From positions 248,001 to 312,000 of the forward strand of contig JAQWNM010000010.1 of assembly GCA_029268615.1 (NCBI GenBank): a DNA stretch of 64,000 nucleotides, in the 5' to 3' direction. Shown here piece after piece: positions 18,079 to 28,696 of the stretch. Positions within the stretch are counted from its first letter, which is position 1, and every line of letters begins with the position of its first letter. A program made the position numbers and the translations under genes. Under the pieces are notes generated by a model. It saw nothing but the letters and a program-made list of their open reading frames with translations. It was not told the DNA's origin and ran no database searches. The stretch is from SAR86 cluster bacterium. Its GTDB lineage: Bacteria > Pseudomonadota > Gammaproteobacteria > Magnimaribacterales > Magnimaribacteraceae.

Positions 18079-18399
18079 TTAAATATTTTCTTCTATAAAT
18101 TCAGTTAATTGAGATTTACTTAAAGCTCCTACTTGTTGCGCTATAACTTCTCCATCCTTGAATAACAATAGTGTAGGAATACTCATAACATTTTGAGCAG
18201 CTGCCAATTCCTGATTTTCATCAACATCTAATTTCCCTACTTTTAAAATACCAGAAAAATCTTCAGCTATCTCTTCTACAATTGGACCAACCATTTTACA
18301 AGGACCACACCAAGCTGCCCAGTAATCTAGTAAAACTGGTTTGTCACTTTTAGTGACTTCTGCTTCAAAATTGTCATTAGTTATAGTGACAACGGTCAT
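18079..18399 (-). CDS. trxA: Thioredoxin 1
   Basis: 106 residues with the canonical active site W-C31-G-P-C34 and the cis-proline loop (SIPTLLLF). It is the main cytosolic dithiol reductant, regenerated by thioredoxin reductase. A strong AGGAGG ribosome site precedes the ATG at 18399. It stands about 100 bases upstream of rho on the same strand and is divergent from the TonB receptor gene. Confidence 0.97.
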   Translation of the reverse strand: MTVVTITNDNFEAEVTKSDKPVLLDYWAAWCGPCKMVGPIVEEIAEDFSGILKVGKLDVDENQELAAAQNVMSIPTLLLFKDGEVIAQQVGALSKSQLTEFIEENI

Positions 18400-18482
18400 A
18401 GGTTACCTCCTAAATTTAAAAAGTCGGGTTTGTCTAAGAAATTCAAGTACATTTAATTCAATGTTTATATTATTGGTATAAA

Positions 18483-21152
18483 ATGCAGAATTTTCAAGTA
18501 GAAATTATCAATTTAATTCATATGAATGGACAACTGAACAAATTAATTAAAATAAATGCTCTCTTTTACCTAATAATTATTTCTCTATTTAGTTCTTGGA
18601 TTCAAGCTTCGAATGAAATAGAAGAAGTGATTGTAACAGGCTCTCACATAGCTGTTAGCAATGAACAATCTTCTCCTGTTGAAATAATTTCGTCTGCTGA
18701 TTTAGAAAATTTAAATGTGTCCACAGTTGCAGAAATATCAAAGTATTTAAGTTCTAGTTCAGGCTCTCACTTTCAAACAAATGCAATGGATGGAGTTGAT
18801 CAAGGAATGTCATCTATAACTTTGAGAGGCTTGGATCAAGCATCAACTCTATTACTTATTAATTCTAGAAGACAAACTTTTTCAGGAACTCCTTCTCATG
18901 AGGGGGAAGGATATATAGATGCAAATATTATTCCTAAAAGTGCTATTGAAAGGATAGAAATATTGAAAGAAGGCGGAACGTCACTATATGGTTCTGATGC
19001 CGTATCTGGAGTCATCAATTTTATAACTCATAAAAATTTTGAAGGCGTAGAAATTAGCACAGCGTCTCAAGGTACTGAGAACTATAATCAAGATGAACAT
19101 AACCTTGGTATCTTATTAGGTAAAAATTTTGAATCTTCGAATATAACAATAGCAGCGAATTTTTTAAGTAGAAGCTCCCTTTCTGCTTCTGAGATTCCAG
19201 GGATAGCTGAGTTAGGCATAAGCACTCTTGGAAATACTTTTATACTTACAAAAAAAGATGAAGTCATGGCTGGAGATTATCAAGGAAAGTATAGTGCAGG
19301 TCAGAAAATACCAGACCCTATGTGTCTAACTAATGGAGGGATTATAGAATTTGGGTTTTGTAAATTTAAGTATGGTGAAAGGTTCAATATAGTAAATGAT
19401 GAGGATCATAAAAAGTTTTATCTTAATTTATATAAGGATTTAAAAAAATTTTCATTCAACTCTACTCTAATAACATCAGATGTTGATGTGAATGATAATC
19501 CTCAATCTCCTTCTTACCCAGCGTTAAGTTTCCTATCTAGATTAGTTCAACCTGATCAAGGAGGGAACCCATTCAATGTTCCTGTACGGTGGTTTGGTAG
19601 ACCTCTGGCAGCAGCTTTTCCTTCTCCTTTTTCACCTAAAGATATTTTTCAATATCATTTTAGTAATTCGTTTTATTTTGATCTACGTGACAATTTAGAT
19701 CTTCAAATATCTTTAACTAAAAGTAAGCATACAAATAAGCATTATAGACCTGACATAATAAATTCTAGATTTGAAAATGCGATAGATGGCATTGGAGGAC
19801 CTAATGGAGATCAAAAATGGAATTTAATAGACTCTTCGGCAAATTCAGACTCACTTATTAAATACTTAAGAGGAGCGGAAATTTCAAAAAAGATAGGGGG
19901 TCTTACTTCTTTGAACTCTATTCTAAGAAACTCTAATAAGACTTTTGATATCGCCTTTGGTATGCAACTAGATAAAGAAACCTTAGATATTACCTATGAC
20001 GATTTATCTAGAGCTGAATTTGATAATGATGGAAAAATGCTAAAAACTGCAGATCTTCTTTTCTTAGGAGGAGGAAAAAATGTAGCTGAATCTAGAAATA
20101 AAAAATCTTTATTCGCAGAAGTATCAAAGAATTTTAATAATAATTTTAATTTATTATTTGCAGGAAGGTACGAAAGATTAGATAACTTTTCTAGTTTTGA
20201 CCCAAAAATTTCACTTAGATTCAATGGCAAAAAAGCGTTAATTAGAGGATCCATTGGAAACAACTTTGTTTCACCTTCTATGGCACAAAAATATTCTTCA
20301 GATATCCAGCTTGGGAGCGTAAGGTATCTAGATGAAACTCCATTTGTTAGGCAGGCACTTCTAGGAAATCCAAGTTTGAAAGCTTCTACATCTCAAAATG
20401 TCAACATAGGTCTAATCTATGAACTTCATGAAAATCTAAAAGTTACATTAGATTATTGGAGAATAGATTATAAAAACAGAATTGAAGTTGAAAGCGCGCA
20501 GCAACTAATTTTATCCGACCCCTTCAATCAAGCCATAACAAGGGATACCCTAGGAAACATAACAGGCATTAGCACTTCATATATAAATGAAGAAGAAACA
20601 AAAATAAATGGTTTAGATTTTTCATTAAATTATGAACATAATTTAGTTAATTTAGGGGATTTTAAATTTAAAATCCAAGGAACAACATTACACGAATTCT
20701 TAACCCCAGAAGATATTGATCAAGGAAATGAATCTATTAACAAAGAAAAACATCGAGTTATGATTAACCGAGTAGGAAAATTTAATTACGATTCTAATAC
20801 TCATTCCTTGCCTAAGCTTAGATTAAATGCCTTTAGTTCATTAGAAACAGGAGGAATAAGAATTGGCCTTAATATTAGATATATAGATGGTTATACAAAC
20901 CTTACTCCTATTAATACAAAAGGACTAAATCTCGGGTATAAAAATATAGTTGATTCTTTCACAGTATATGATTTATCTGCAAGGAAAAATTTTGTTTTAA
21001 ATAAAAATAAGATGTCTCTCGAACTAGCTATCATTAATTTATTTGATAAAAAAGCACCAAGGTTATATGACGCTCCTGATTTTAGTTTTGATACTAGAGT
21101 ACATGATCCTAGAGGAAAACTATTGCAGATAAATTTTAAAATCAGTCGATAG
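18483..21152 (+). CDS. TonB-dependent outer-membrane receptor
   Basis: 889 residues. A signal peptide precedes a TonB-box-like EEVIVTGS, a plug domain (about 50-180, with [17 protein letters not shown] and [18 protein letters not shown]), and a long beta barrel ending with a C-terminal strand ([10 protein letters not shown]). The ATG at 18522 gives a shorter, more ordinary signal peptide and is an alternative start. It imports a large substrate across the outer membrane with energy from TonB-ExbBD. The ligand is not evident from its neighbours (trxA, ilvD). The plug resembles vitamin/polymer-type receptors common in marine bacteria. Its 3' end overlaps ilvD by 11 bases. Confidence 0.93.
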   Translation: MQNFQVEIINLIHMNGQLNKLIKINALFYLIIISLFSSWIQASNEIEEVIVTGSHIAVSNEQSSPVEIISSADLENLNVSTVAEISKYLSSSSGSHFQTNAMDGVDQGMSSITLRGLDQASTLLLINSRRQTFSGTPSHEGEGYIDANIIPKSAIERIEILKEGGTSLYGSDAVSGVINFITHKNFEGVEISTASQGTENYNQDEHNLGILLGKNFESSNITIAANFLSRSSLSASEIPGIAELGISTLGNTFILTKKDEVMAGDYQGKYSAGQKIPDPMCLTNGGIIEFGFCKFKYGERFNIVNDEDHKKFYLNLYKDLKKFSFNSTLITSDVDVNDNPQSPSYPALSFLSRLVQPDQGGNPFNVPVRWFGRPLAAAFPSPFSPKDIFQYHFSNSFYFDLRDNLDLQISLTKSKHTNKHYRPDIINSRFENAIDGIGGPNGDQKWNLIDSSANSDSLIKYLRGAEISKKIGGLTSLNSILRNSNKTFDIAFGMQLDKETLDITYDDLSRAEFDNDGKMLKTADLLFLGGGKNVAESRNKKSLFAEVSKNFNNNFNLLFAGRYERLDNFSSFDPKISLRFNGKKALIRGSIGNNFVSPSMAQKYSSDIQLGSVRYLDETPFVRQALLGNPSLKASTSQNVNIGLIYELHENLKVTLDYWRIDYKNRIEVESAQQLILSDPFNQAITRDTLGNITGISTSYINEEETKINGLDFSLNYEHNLVNLGDFKFKIQGTTLHEFLTPEDIDQGNESINKEKHRVMINRVGKFNYDSNTHSLPKLRLNAFSSLETGGIRIGLNIRYIDGYTNLTPINTKGLNLGYKNIVDSFTVYDLSARKNFVLNKNKMSLELAIINLFDKKAPRLYDAPDFSFDTRVHDPRGKLLQINFKISR

Positions 21153-22815
21153 TTGTAACTGCTCCTTTTGAAGCAGAGCTTACAGTCTTAGAATACTTTA
21201 ATAAAACTCCACCTAAATCATTTCGCACCGGGGGAATCCATTTTTTCTTTCGATCCCTAAGGACTTCGTTTGAAACTAAAAGATTAAGCTCACTCTTTTT
21301 AGCATCTATTTCGATCTCATCTCCATCCTCGACTAAAGCTAAATTTCCTCCTATGAATGCCTCAGGAGTTATGTGTCCTGCTACAAAGCCATGAGTGCCT
21401 CCAGAAAACCTTCCGTCCGTTAGAAAAGCTACTTTATTCCCTAAGCCCTTGCCCATAATGGCTGCTGTTGGACTAAGCATTTCTCTCATTCCTGGGCCTC
21501 CTTGCGGTCCTTCATATCTGATAATAAGAACATCTCCTTCTTGAATTTTATCTCCTAGAATTGATTGCATAGCATCTTCTTCAGAATTAAAAGTCACCGC
21601 TCGTCCATGAAAAGAAGTGCCTTCTTTTCCTGATATTTTAGCTACAGCCCCTTCTTCTGCTAGATTCCCATATAGAACTTGTAAATGACTATCTTCTTTT
21701 ATAGGGTTGTCGATGGACCTAACTATGTCCTGATTATTTGGGTAAGATTTTGCTGTTTCAAGATTTTCTTTCATAGTCTTTCCTGTAACTGTCATAACAT
21801 CACCATGCAAAAGATTGTTCTCAAGTAAAATTTTCATCAGTGGTTGAATTCCTCCAACCGCTATCAATTCTGACATCAAATAATTTCCGCTAGGCTTAAC
21901 ATCTGCTAAGACTGGAACTTTTCTTCCTAATCTTGAAAAATCATCTAATGTTAAATCTATATTTGCTTCATGGGCAATTGCAATTAGATGAAGAACGGCA
22001 TTTGTAGAACCTCCCAAAGCTATGACAACAGAAATAGCATTCTCAAAGGCTTTCTTAGTCATAATATCCTTAGGTTTAATTTCTTGATCAATTAAATAAG
22101 TAACTGCTTCTCCTGCCATCTCAGAATCTAGTCTTTTAGCAGTTGAAATTGCTTCTTGCGCAGAGCTATTGGGAAGACTCATGCCAAGGGCTTCAATGGC
22201 TGAAGCCATGGTATTAGCTGTATACATTCCACCACAAGAACCTGGTCCTGGAATTGCATTTTTTTCAATATCCAATAATTCAAGTTCCGAAATATTTCCT
22301 GAAGAATGGGCACCTACAGCCTCAAATACTGACACAATATCAGTTCTATCCTTACCCGGTTTAATGCTTCCTCCATAAACAAAAACAGCTGGCCTGTTTA
22401 ATCTAGCAATTGCCATTAAACAACCAGGCATATTTTTATCACATCCCCCTATGGCTACCAAGCCATCAAATCCTTGACCACAAACGACTGTCTCTATTGA
22501 ATCTGCTATTACTTCTCTAGAAACAAGCGAATATCTCATGGATTTAGTACCCATAGATATACCATCTGAAACTGTAATTGTATTGAATATTAACCCTTTA
22601 GAGCCACTTTTATCTACCCCTAAGCAAGCTCCATCTGCTAATTGATTAATATGCATATTACAAGGTGTTACATTGCTCCAAGTTGATGCTATACCTATTT
22701 GGGGTTTTTTAAAATCCTCATCTTTAAAGCCTACCGCTCTTAGCATAGCTCTAGAAGGAGCTTGTTCATTGCCATCAACTATTTTTGAGGAATATATTCT
22801 TTTTTTATCTGACAC
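21142..22815 (-). CDS. ilvD: Dihydroxy-acid dehydratase
   Basis: 557 residues, the length of the IlvD/Edd family. Three conserved cysteines fit Fe-S ligands: C52 (PCNMH), C125 (GGCDKNMPG) and C194 (GPGSCGG), the set used by [2Fe-2S]-type dehydratases. It dehydrates dihydroxyisovalerate and dihydroxymethylvalerate to the keto acids of valine, leucine and isoleucine synthesis. It follows the ilvC step but is encoded 13 kb from the ilvBNC operon. The start is GTG at 22815. It is convergent with the TonB receptor with an 11-base overlap. Confidence 0.96.
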   Translation of the reverse strand: MSDKKRIYSSKIVDGNEQAPSRAMLRAVGFKDEDFKKPQIGIASTWSNVTPCNMHINQLADGACLGVDKSGSKGLIFNTITVSDGISMGTKSMRYSLVSREVIADSIETVVCGQGFDGLVAIGGCDKNMPGCLMAIARLNRPAVFVYGGSIKPGKDRTDIVSVFEAVGAHSSGNISELELLDIEKNAIPGPGSCGGMYTANTMASAIEALGMSLPNSSAQEAISTAKRLDSEMAGEAVTYLIDQEIKPKDIMTKKAFENAISVVIALGGSTNAVLHLIAIAHEANIDLTLDDFSRLGRKVPVLADVKPSGNYLMSELIAVGGIQPLMKILLENNLLHGDVMTVTGKTMKENLETAKSYPNNQDIVRSIDNPIKEDSHLQVLYGNLAEEGAVAKISGKEGTSFHGRAVTFNSEEDAMQSILGDKIQEGDVLIIRYEGPQGGPGMREMLSPTAAIMGKGLGNKVAFLTDGRFSGGTHGFVAGHITPEAFIGGNLALVEDGDEIEIDAKKSELNLLVSNEVLRDRKKKWIPPVRNDLGGVLLKYSKTVSSASKGAVTTID

Positions 22816-22863
22816 TTTTTTTTATTAAATGAAAGTATATGTTAATTCTTAATTAAGAAAACC

Positions 22864-23961
22864 TTAACTTATAGAAGCCAACAGTAATTCTTGAGTATAT
22901 GGATGTTGAGGATGATTAAAAATATCATTACACCAGCCCTTTTCAACAATCACTCCATCCTTCATAACATATACAAGATCGGATATGCTTTGTATAACTC
23001 TTAAATCATGACTAATACATAAATAAGAAAGATTAAATTTACTTTGTAACTCTAATAATAGATCTAAAATCTGAATTTGTATTGAAACATCAAGCGCTGA
23101 AGTTGGTTCATCTAAAAGAACTAACTTTGGCCTAAGAATAATAGCTCTAGCTATAGCTACTCTTTGTCGCTGTCCGCCTGACAGTTCATGAGGAAATCTG
23201 TTTATAATTTCTAAATCTAAGCCCACATCCTTGATAGCCTCAAAAATTCTTGCATTTCTGTCTTTAAGGTTTAATTTTTTTTCATGCACCTTGAGCCCCT
23301 CACCTATAATTTCTCCTATAGTAAATCTAGGGGAAAGAGACCCAAAAGGATCTTGAAAAACTATCTGAAAATCTTTCTTTAAATTTCTAAAAGATTCTTT
23401 GCTTAAATCTTTTAAATTTGCCCCTTCAAAATAGACTTCACCTTCATATTTTTCTAATCCTAATAGAGCTCTTGCAAGAGAAGATTTACCTGACCCAGAC
23501 TCCCCTACCAATCCAACAGTTGAACCTCTAACTAGAGAAATATCAACAGAATCAATAGCAGTAAAATATTTAACGCTTTCAAAAAAAGAATTTTTTCTAA
23601 GCTTGTACTTAACACTCAAATCTTTTGAAGTTAGAATTGGATCTTCATTCTTCTTGTCATAATCTTTTGCTTTAGGTATGGAATTAATTAATTCCTTGGT
23701 GTATGCCTCTTTCGGGCTATCAAATATTTCACTTACAGATCCATTTTCTATTATTTGTCCTCCTTTCATAACACAAACTCGATCAGAGAACTTCTGCACA
23801 ACATTTAAATCATGAGTAATGAATAATATAGCCATACCAATCTCTTTCTGAAGATCTTTTAATGTCTTAAGAAGTGATTTCTCTACAGTTACATCTAAAG
23901 CTGTGGTCGGTTCATCTGCGATTAATAAATCAGGTTCATTTGCAAGTGCCATAGCTATCAT
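22864..23961 (-). CDS. yejF: YejF-like peptide ABC transporter ATPase, C-terminal part (frameshifted gene)
   Basis: 365 residues: the end of the first ATPase domain (Walker B LLIADEPTTALDVT) and a complete second ATPase domain. The latter has Walker A GESGSGKSSLARALLG, signature LSGGQRQRVAIARA and Walker B LVLLDEPTSALDVS. Together with the fragment at 23936-24466 it makes the double-ATPase protein of oligopeptide/microcin C-type transporters (YejF, about 530 residues). The join is broken by one extra A in a run of ten (24009-24018). With nine, the frame reads PEKKIESYPHQLSGGQ straight into MIAMALANEP, and the whole protein would be 533 residues. No permease or binding-protein gene is adjacent. 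Confidence 0.85.
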   Translation of the reverse strand: MIAMALANEPDLLIADEPTTALDVTVEKSLLKTLKDLQKEIGMAILFITHDLNVVQKFSDRVCVMKGGQIIENGSVSEIFDSPKEAYTKELINSIPKAKDYDKKNEDPILTSKDLSVKYKLRKNSFFESVKYFTAIDSVDISLVRGSTVGLVGESGSGKSSLARALLGLEKYEGEVYFEGANLKDLSKESFRNLKKDFQIVFQDPFGSLSPRFTIGEIIGEGLKVHEKKLNLKDRNARIFEAIKDVGLDLEIINRFPHELSGGQRQRVAIARAIILRPKLVLLDEPTSALDVSIQIQILDLLLELQSKFNLSYLCISHDLRVIQSISDLVYVMKDGVIVEKGWCNDIFNHPQHPYTQELLLASIS

Positions 23962-24466
23962 GACCCTCTGACGCTGGCCCCCAGAAAGTTGGTGAGGATA
24001 AGATTCTATTTTTTTTTTCTGGTTGAGGTATTCTCACTTTATGCAAAAGATCCAATGTCTTTTTATTTGCTTCTTTTGAATCAAAACCCCGGTGAACAAG
24101 AAGAACTTCATTTATTTGCTTACCCACTTTCTGAAAGGGATTTAAAGAGGTCATAGGTTCTTGAAATATCATTGAGATTTTATTACCTCTTAATTTTCTA
24201 ATTTTATTCTTTGTAATTCCTATTACTTCTTGATCCTTGAATTTGATAGAAGATTCAGAAGTGTGGGAAGCTAAGGGATATGGAAGAAGTTGCATAATAG
24301 ACATGGCAGTCACAGATTTTCCTGAACCTGATTCACCTACCAAAGATAACGTCTCTCCTTTGCAAATATTAAATGAAATATTATTTAAAGCATCAAATGC
24401 CCCTTTAAAAGAATTAAAATTAACACTTAGATTATTTACTTCTAGAAGATAATCAGACATGCTCAT
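23936..24466 (-). CDS. yejF: YejF-like peptide ABC transporter ATPase, N-terminal part (frameshifted gene)
   Basis: The first 150 residues are a normal ABC ATPase: Walker A GESGSGKSVTAM (about 42-53), a Q-loop (IFQEPMTSLNP), and helices up to PQPEKK. After the A10 run the frame goes astray (NRILSSPTFW...) and stops at 23936, inside the downstream fragment. The signature LSGGQRQR is found only in the other frame. The missing permease genes make the role uncertain. Either the gene is a pseudogene, the run is miscalled, or slippage on the A tract restores the full protein. The start ATG at 24466 or 24460 overlaps the end of the upstream esterase. Confidence 0.85.
   Translation of the reverse strand: MSMSDYLLEVNNLSVNFNSFKGAFDALNNISFNICKGETLSLVGESGSGKSVTAMSIMQLLPYPLASHTSESSIKFKDQEVIGITKNKIRKLRGNKISMIFQEPMTSLNPFQKVGKQINEVLLVHRGFDSKEANKKTLDLLHKVRIPQPEKKNRILSSPTFWGPASEGHDSYGTCK
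24009..24018 (-). other. yejF: A10 homopolymer carrying the frameshift
   Basis: Ten T on the plus strand read as ten A in the coding strand. Removing one A restores an intact YejF reading frame at exactly the expected place in the protein, just before the ABC signature. Confidence 0.8.
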
Positions 24467-25490
24467 TTTGTTTTGATAAAGATACTAAATCCAAACAAGC
24501 TTCTTTTATTGCAGACCTACATTCAGGAATAACACCAAATTGGGCAAAAGCATGAATAAAACCAGGTTGTTCTTTGTAAATTACATCAATTCCAGATAGT
24601 TTGAGTTTTTGAGCGTATTCATAACCTTCGTCGCGAAGTGGATCAAACCCAGCGGTCACTATTACGGAAGGGGGTAAGCCAGTAAAATCTTCTGCTAGTA
24701 AAGGACTGGCCAAAGGATTCATAGCATCATTATTAGTTATGTAATTGTTTACAAACCAACGCATCATATTTCCTGTTAAGAGAAAACCTTTATCATATAG
24801 CTTATATGACTCAGTTAGGTATCTTAGGTCTGTTACCGGGTAAAATAGTAACTGCCCAAATGGCATTGACTTATTGGATTCCTTCCTAATGAGGCATAGA
24901 GCTGCAGAAAAATTACCTCCTGCACTATCTCCACCTGTATAAATTCTAAGAGGATCAACCCCAAAACCTTCTGCGTTTGCAATCAACCATTCATATGCAT
25001 AATGGCAATCATTTAACGGTATAGGAAATTTATATTCAGGAGATCTTCTATAATCAACAGAGAAAATATTAATGCCCAAAAGATAAGATAAATATTTGCA
25101 TAAATTATCATGACTCTCTAGGTTCCCCGAAGTAAAGCCTCCACCGTGAAAGTATAAAAGTGACTTCTCTGAAGAGTTTTTAGAAATATATTGTCGTACT
25201 TTAATAGATCCATCCTCTACTTCAACATGATGATCAAGAGTCTCAAGGTTATCCGATTTTTTTGAATAAAATGACATTGGATTAGGCTGATCATAATTCT
25301 TTCTGAAATCAGAAGCGCTTAAACTACTATAATCGATCTCAGAATTTTCATTCTCTGACATTGATAACATCAGCTGAAAGCTTGGTAATAACTTCCTTCC
25401 ATGGAGATTTATTTGCTTTTTCCTAGATAAAAATAATTTTATAAAATCTGGAAGATTCATCATGAAAGTTAGCAGAATTTTTTGAATCAT
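24453..25490 (-). CDS. Alpha/beta hydrolase, hormone-sensitive lipase family (esterase)
   Basis: 345 residues. The HSL-family signatures are plain: oxyanion hole H-G-G-G at 115-118 (FHGGGF), nucleophile elbow GDSAGG with Ser189, acid Asp283 (GFDPLRDEG), and His313 (GFIHAF). The expected activity is hydrolysis of short to medium acyl esters or lactones in the cytosol. An N-terminal hydrophobic, basic segment may form part of the cap. It shares 14 bases with the downstream ABC ATPase gene and lies 4 bases from the copper chaperone gene on the same strand. The substrate is unknown. Confidence 0.9.
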   Translation of the reverse strand: MIQKILLTFMMNLPDFIKLFLSRKKQINLHGRKLLPSFQLMLSMSENENSEIDYSSLSASDFRKNYDQPNPMSFYSKKSDNLETLDHHVEVEDGSIKVRQYISKNSSEKSLLYFHGGGFTSGNLESHDNLCKYLSYLLGINIFSVDYRRSPEYKFPIPLNDCHYAYEWLIANAEGFGVDPLRIYTGGDSAGGNFSAALCLIRKESNKSMPFGQLLFYPVTDLRYLTESYKLYDKGFLLTGNMMRWFVNNYITNNDAMNPLASPLLAEDFTGLPPSVIVTAGFDPLRDEGYEYAQKLKLSGIDVIYKEQPGFIHAFAQFGVIPECRSAIKEACLDLVSLSKQNEHV

Positions 25491-25494
25491 AGCT

Positions 25495-25938
25495 TTATTT
25501 AAAGGGTATATTTATTAAAAACTCATCATCCTTTCCCAGGGCCAAGTAACATGAAATATATTCTTTATCAAAAAATTCTCTCTTTAAACCCATCAACATA
25601 AGATGTCTTCCGCCCTCTTTGAGTTTAATAGATTCATTTAAATCAAGAATAATTTTATCTTCTTTAATCATTTGTAACATCTGATTTTCTTCACTTAACC
25701 TCATATTATGAAATGATGACATAGTTACTCCATCACATTTAATCCCCGAGATAGTTATTACTTGATCAGAAATATTTTTTAAAGTCATATAAGCGGCAAT
25801 GCTTTCTTGCCCTTTCATTGGGAAATTTCCATACGGCTGATCTATACTAAGAGGGTATGAAGTATTCTCATTAGAGCAAGTTGAGAAGAGAACTATGATG
25901 AACAAGAAAAGAATATTATTAAAATTGGGGACACTCAT
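25495..25938 (-). CDS. PCu(A)C-type periplasmic copper chaperone lipoprotein
   Basis: 147 residues with a short signal ending in a lipobox-like LFSTC, so likely a lipoprotein. The domain has the PCuAC pattern AAYMTLKNISDQ, then a His (SFHNMR), a Met (NQMLQM), and H-L-M-L-M-G-L. These are the H..M..H-x-M ligands that bind Cu(I) for delivery to the CuA site of cytochrome oxidase. The start codon ATG at 25938 lies back to back with the CTG-like start of the divergent DsbD-type gene, with no bases between. Confidence 0.85.
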   Translation of the reverse strand: MSVPNFNNILFLFIIVLFSTCSNENTSYPLSIDQPYGNFPMKGQESIAAYMTLKNISDQVITISGIKCDGVTMSSFHNMRLSEENQMLQMIKEDKIILDLNESIKLKEGGRHLMLMGLKREFFDKEYISCYLALGKDDEFLINIPFK

Positions 25939-26415
25939 CTGAAATTATTTTTAATTTTTAATTTATTAATCTTACAAATTGTACATGCATTGCCTGTTTC
26001 TGCAGATCAGAATATTAATTCATTAATTTTTAAAAGTCAGAAAATTTTAAAAGAAGATGAAGCTTTTAAAATTTCTGCTAGCTACAAAGGTAAAGGTATT
26101 ATTTCTTTGCAATGGGACCTTAGTGAAGGCGTATACCTTTATAAAGATAAAATTTCCATCAAAAGCGATGTTGAAGTAACTATTAAAGATTTGCCTCCAG
26201 GAAAATTAAAGTATGATGAATTCTTTGGAGAATCTGAAGTATATTTCAATCAAGTCTCTGCTAACTTAATTTACGATGTAACTAAACTCACTAGTTTTAT
26301 CATAACTTTTCAGGGGTGCAGTATTAAAGGCTATTGTTACCCTCTAATAAGAAAAGAGCTCAAGCTTCAAGAAAATACTATAGAGATTAATAAAATTGAA
26401 CTTAAAATCTCTTAA
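25939..26415 (+). CDS. Stand-alone DsbD N-terminal (DsbD-alpha) periplasmic domain
   Basis: The domain matches the N-terminal immunoglobulin-like domain of DsbD. The two redox cysteines are kept with the correct spacing (FQGCSIKGYCYP, Cys-x5-Cys, as C103/C109 in E. coli). The frame from the first standard codon (TTG at 25990) lacks a signal peptide. The reading upstream of it, KLFLIFNLLILQIVHA then LPVSA, is a clean signal peptide that starts at a CTG codon at 25939, so a CTG start is inferred. The membrane and C-terminal thioredoxin domains of DsbD are absent. In Pseudomonas dsbD stands just before aroQ-accB-accC, and the same genes follow here, so this may be a reduced relic of dsbD that still works. 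Confidence 0.75.
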   Translation: MKLFLIFNLLILQIVHALPVSADQNINSLIFKSQKILKEDEAFKISASYKGKGIISLQWDLSEGVYLYKDKISIKSDVEVTIKDLPPGKLKYDEFFGESEVYFNQVSANLIYDVTKLTSFIITFQGCSIKGYCYPLIRKELKLQENTIEINKIELKIS

Positions 26416-26462
26416 TTTCTTTAAACTTCGTCAAAATTTCTATAAAGTACTTAAATTAAACT

Positions 26463-26906
26463 ATGTCAAATTTTCTATTACTTAATGGACCAAACTTAAA
26501 TCTCTTGGGAACAAGAGAACCAGAAATTTATGGTAAAGAAACTTTAGACGATATAGAAAATGTACTATGTTCGATAGCTAATAATTCTGGCCAAACTATA
26601 GAATCATTCCAAAGCAATGCGGAGCATGAATTAGTTGATAAGATTCAAGCAGCAAAGTTAAAAAATATTGCTTGCATTATATTTAACCCAGGAGCTTTAA
26701 CTCATACAAGCATAGCTTTAAGGGATGCTTTTTTAGGCACTGCAATACCATTCATTGAGGTTCACATCTCTAATATTTATAGTAGAGAAGATTTTAGAAA
26801 AGAATCTTTTTTATCTGATATTTCAATTGGAATTATTTCAGGTCTTGGCACGAAAGGTTATGAATTAGCTTTAGAAGCTGCAATTACTAAATATGGAAAT
26901 AATTAA
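26463..26906 (+). CDS. aroQ: 3-dehydroquinate dehydratase, type II
   Basis: 147 residues, typical for the dodecameric type II enzyme that makes 3-dehydroshikimate in the shikimate pathway. The N-terminal motif [18 protein letters not shown], which holds the active-site loop, and the later NPGALTHTS and EVHISN segments are characteristic. The arrangement aroQ-accB-accC is common in gammaproteobacteria. Confidence 0.96.
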   Translation: MSNFLLLNGPNLNLLGTREPEIYGKETLDDIENVLCSIANNSGQTIESFQSNAEHELVDKIQAAKLKNIACIIFNPGALTHTSIALRDAFLGTAIPFIEVHISNIYSREDFRKESFLSDISIGIISGLGTKGYELALEAAITKYGNN

Positions 26907-26908
26907 AA

Positions 26909-27349
26909 ATGGATATAAGAAAAGTAAAAAAATTAATAGAAATGCTTGAATCTTCAAATCTCGAAGAAATTGAAATCCAAGAAGGCGAAGAATCAGTTAG
27001 GCTGGTAAAAAGAAAAAATAGTCATGTCAATCTACAAGAAGTTTCTCAACCAATAGAAGTCCAATCAACTCAAAAAATTGAAAAAGATGAGCCCTCAATA
27101 GAAGAACAGACTGTGAGCAATGCAATCAAATCTCCTATGGTTGGAACTTTTTATGCTTCCCCCTCCCCAGGAGCTAGAGAATTTGCAAAAGCGGGTGACA
27201 TTATAAAAGAAGGAGATGTTGTTTGTATTGTTGAAGCAATGAAGATGATGAATGAAATTAAATCTGAGTTTTCAGGAAAAATTCTAAAAGTACATACAGA
27301 TAATGCCTCTCCAGTAGAGTTTGGCCAGACACTCTTCACGATAGAATAA
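26909..27349 (+). CDS. accB: Acetyl-CoA carboxylase biotin carboxyl carrier protein
   Basis: 146 residues. An N-terminal helical part and a glutamate-rich linker lead to the C-terminal biotinyl domain. The biotinylated lysine is K112 in VEAMKMMNEI. It carries carboxybiotin between AccC and the AccAD transferase in fatty acid synthesis. It starts only 2 bases after aroQ and ends 12 bases before accC. Confidence 0.96.
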   Translation: MDIRKVKKLIEMLESSNLEEIEIQEGEESVRLVKRKNSHVNLQEVSQPIEVQSTQKIEKDEPSIEEQTVSNAIKSPMVGTFYASPSPGAREFAKAGDIIKEGDVVCIVEAMKMMNEIKSEFSGKILKVHTDNASPVEFGQTLFTIE

Positions 27350-27361
27350 AAAAATTAGTAA

Positions 27362-28696
27362 ATGATAAAAAAATTAGTAATAGCTAATCGAGGAGAAATT
27401 GCGCTCAGAATCCTAAGAGCTTGCCGAGAATTAGATATTAAAACAGTTGCAGTTTATTCAGAATCCGATAGAGATCTGATGCATGTAAAAATGGCAGATG
27501 AATCAATCTGCATAGGACCATCCGACTCCTCTTTAAGTTATTTAAATATACCTGCTATCATAAGCGCTCTGGAGTTAACAGGAGCTGATGCAGTACATCC
27601 TGGATATGGCTTTCTTTCAGAAAATCCTGATTTTGCAGAAAAAGTAGAAAAAAGTGGATTTCATTTCATAGGCCCTAGTGCAGAAGTGATTAAAAAAATG
27701 GGTAATAAAGTATCCGCTAAGAAATTTGCTCTTGAATCAGGTTTACCTATTGTTCCTGGGACTGATGGTGCTGTGGATGATAACCCAGAAGCGCAAGCAG
27801 ATAAAATTGGCTATCCTCTAATAATCAAAGCTGCATCAGGGGGAGGCGGAAGAGGAATGAGGATAGTAGAAAATAAAGAAGATCTGGAGAATGCAATAAA
27901 TCTAACCCAAAAAGAGGCTGCTTCATCTTTTGGGGATTCCACTGTATACATGGAAAAATTTCTTCTACATCCAAGACATATTGAAATCCAGATATTGGCA
28001 GATAAATTTGGAAATGTAATTCATCTTGCTGATAGGGATTGTTCTCTTCAAAGAAGACACCAAAAGGTCATAGAAGAAGCTCCTGCTTTAGGAGTTCCTG
28101 AAGAGCTAAGACAAGATATGTTTTCTAGATGTATTGATGCCTGTAAAAAACTAAATTATGTGAGCGCAGGTACTTTCGAATTTCTTTATGAAAATAATAA
28201 TTTTTATTTTATTGAGATGAACACAAGAATACAGGTCGAACATCCAGTCACAGAGCAAATAACGGGACTAGATCTTGTAAAGTTGCAGCTCAGAATTGCT
28301 AGAGGAGAAGAGCTTTCCTTAAAACAAGAGGACATAGTTTTTAGAGGTCACGCTATAGAATGTAGAATTAATGCAGAGCATCCTAAGACTTTCCTTCCTT
28401 CTCCTGGCAAGATAACTGAATATCATCCTCCTGGAGGTATTGGTGTGCGGGTAGATTCTCATATCTATCAAAATTATACTGTACCTCCATTTTATGATTC
28501 TTTAATATCTAAAATTATAGTCAGAGCTAATGACAGAGAGGATACTCGGATAAGATTGTTAAGAGCTCTAGATGAAATGCAAATCTCCGGAATTGATACA
28601 AACATAGAAACCCATAGAAATCTTATAAATGATGAAAAGTTTATTTCTGGTAATTTTGATATCAATTATCTAGAAGAAAAATTTAAACCAAAGTGA
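27362..28696 (+). CDS. accC: Biotin carboxylase (acetyl-CoA carboxylase subunit)
   Basis: 444 residues, normal length. The ATP-grasp enzyme carboxylates biotin with bicarbonate and ATP. Visible motifs include the start [21 protein letters not shown], the glycine-rich loop [12 protein letters not shown] and the active-site [14 protein letters not shown]. It overlaps the leuS start (GTGA), so translation is coupled. In many relatives prmA follows accC; here leuS takes that place. Confidence 0.97.
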   Translation: MIKKLVIANRGEIALRILRACRELDIKTVAVYSESDRDLMHVKMADESICIGPSDSSLSYLNIPAIISALELTGADAVHPGYGFLSENPDFAEKVEKSGFHFIGPSAEVIKKMGNKVSAKKFALESGLPIVPGTDGAVDDNPEAQADKIGYPLIIKAASGGGGRGMRIVENKEDLENAINLTQKEAASSFGDSTVYMEKFLLHPRHIEIQILADKFGNVIHLADRDCSLQRRHQKVIEEAPALGVPEELRQDMFSRCIDACKKLNYVSAGTFEFLYENNNFYFIEMNTRIQVEHPVTEQITGLDLVKLQLRIARGEELSLKQEDIVFRGHAIECRINAEHPKTFLPSPGKITEYHPPGGIGVRVDSHIYQNYTVPPFYDSLISKIIVRANDREDTRIRLLRALDEMQISGIDTNIETHRNLINDEKFISGNFDINYLEEKFKPK

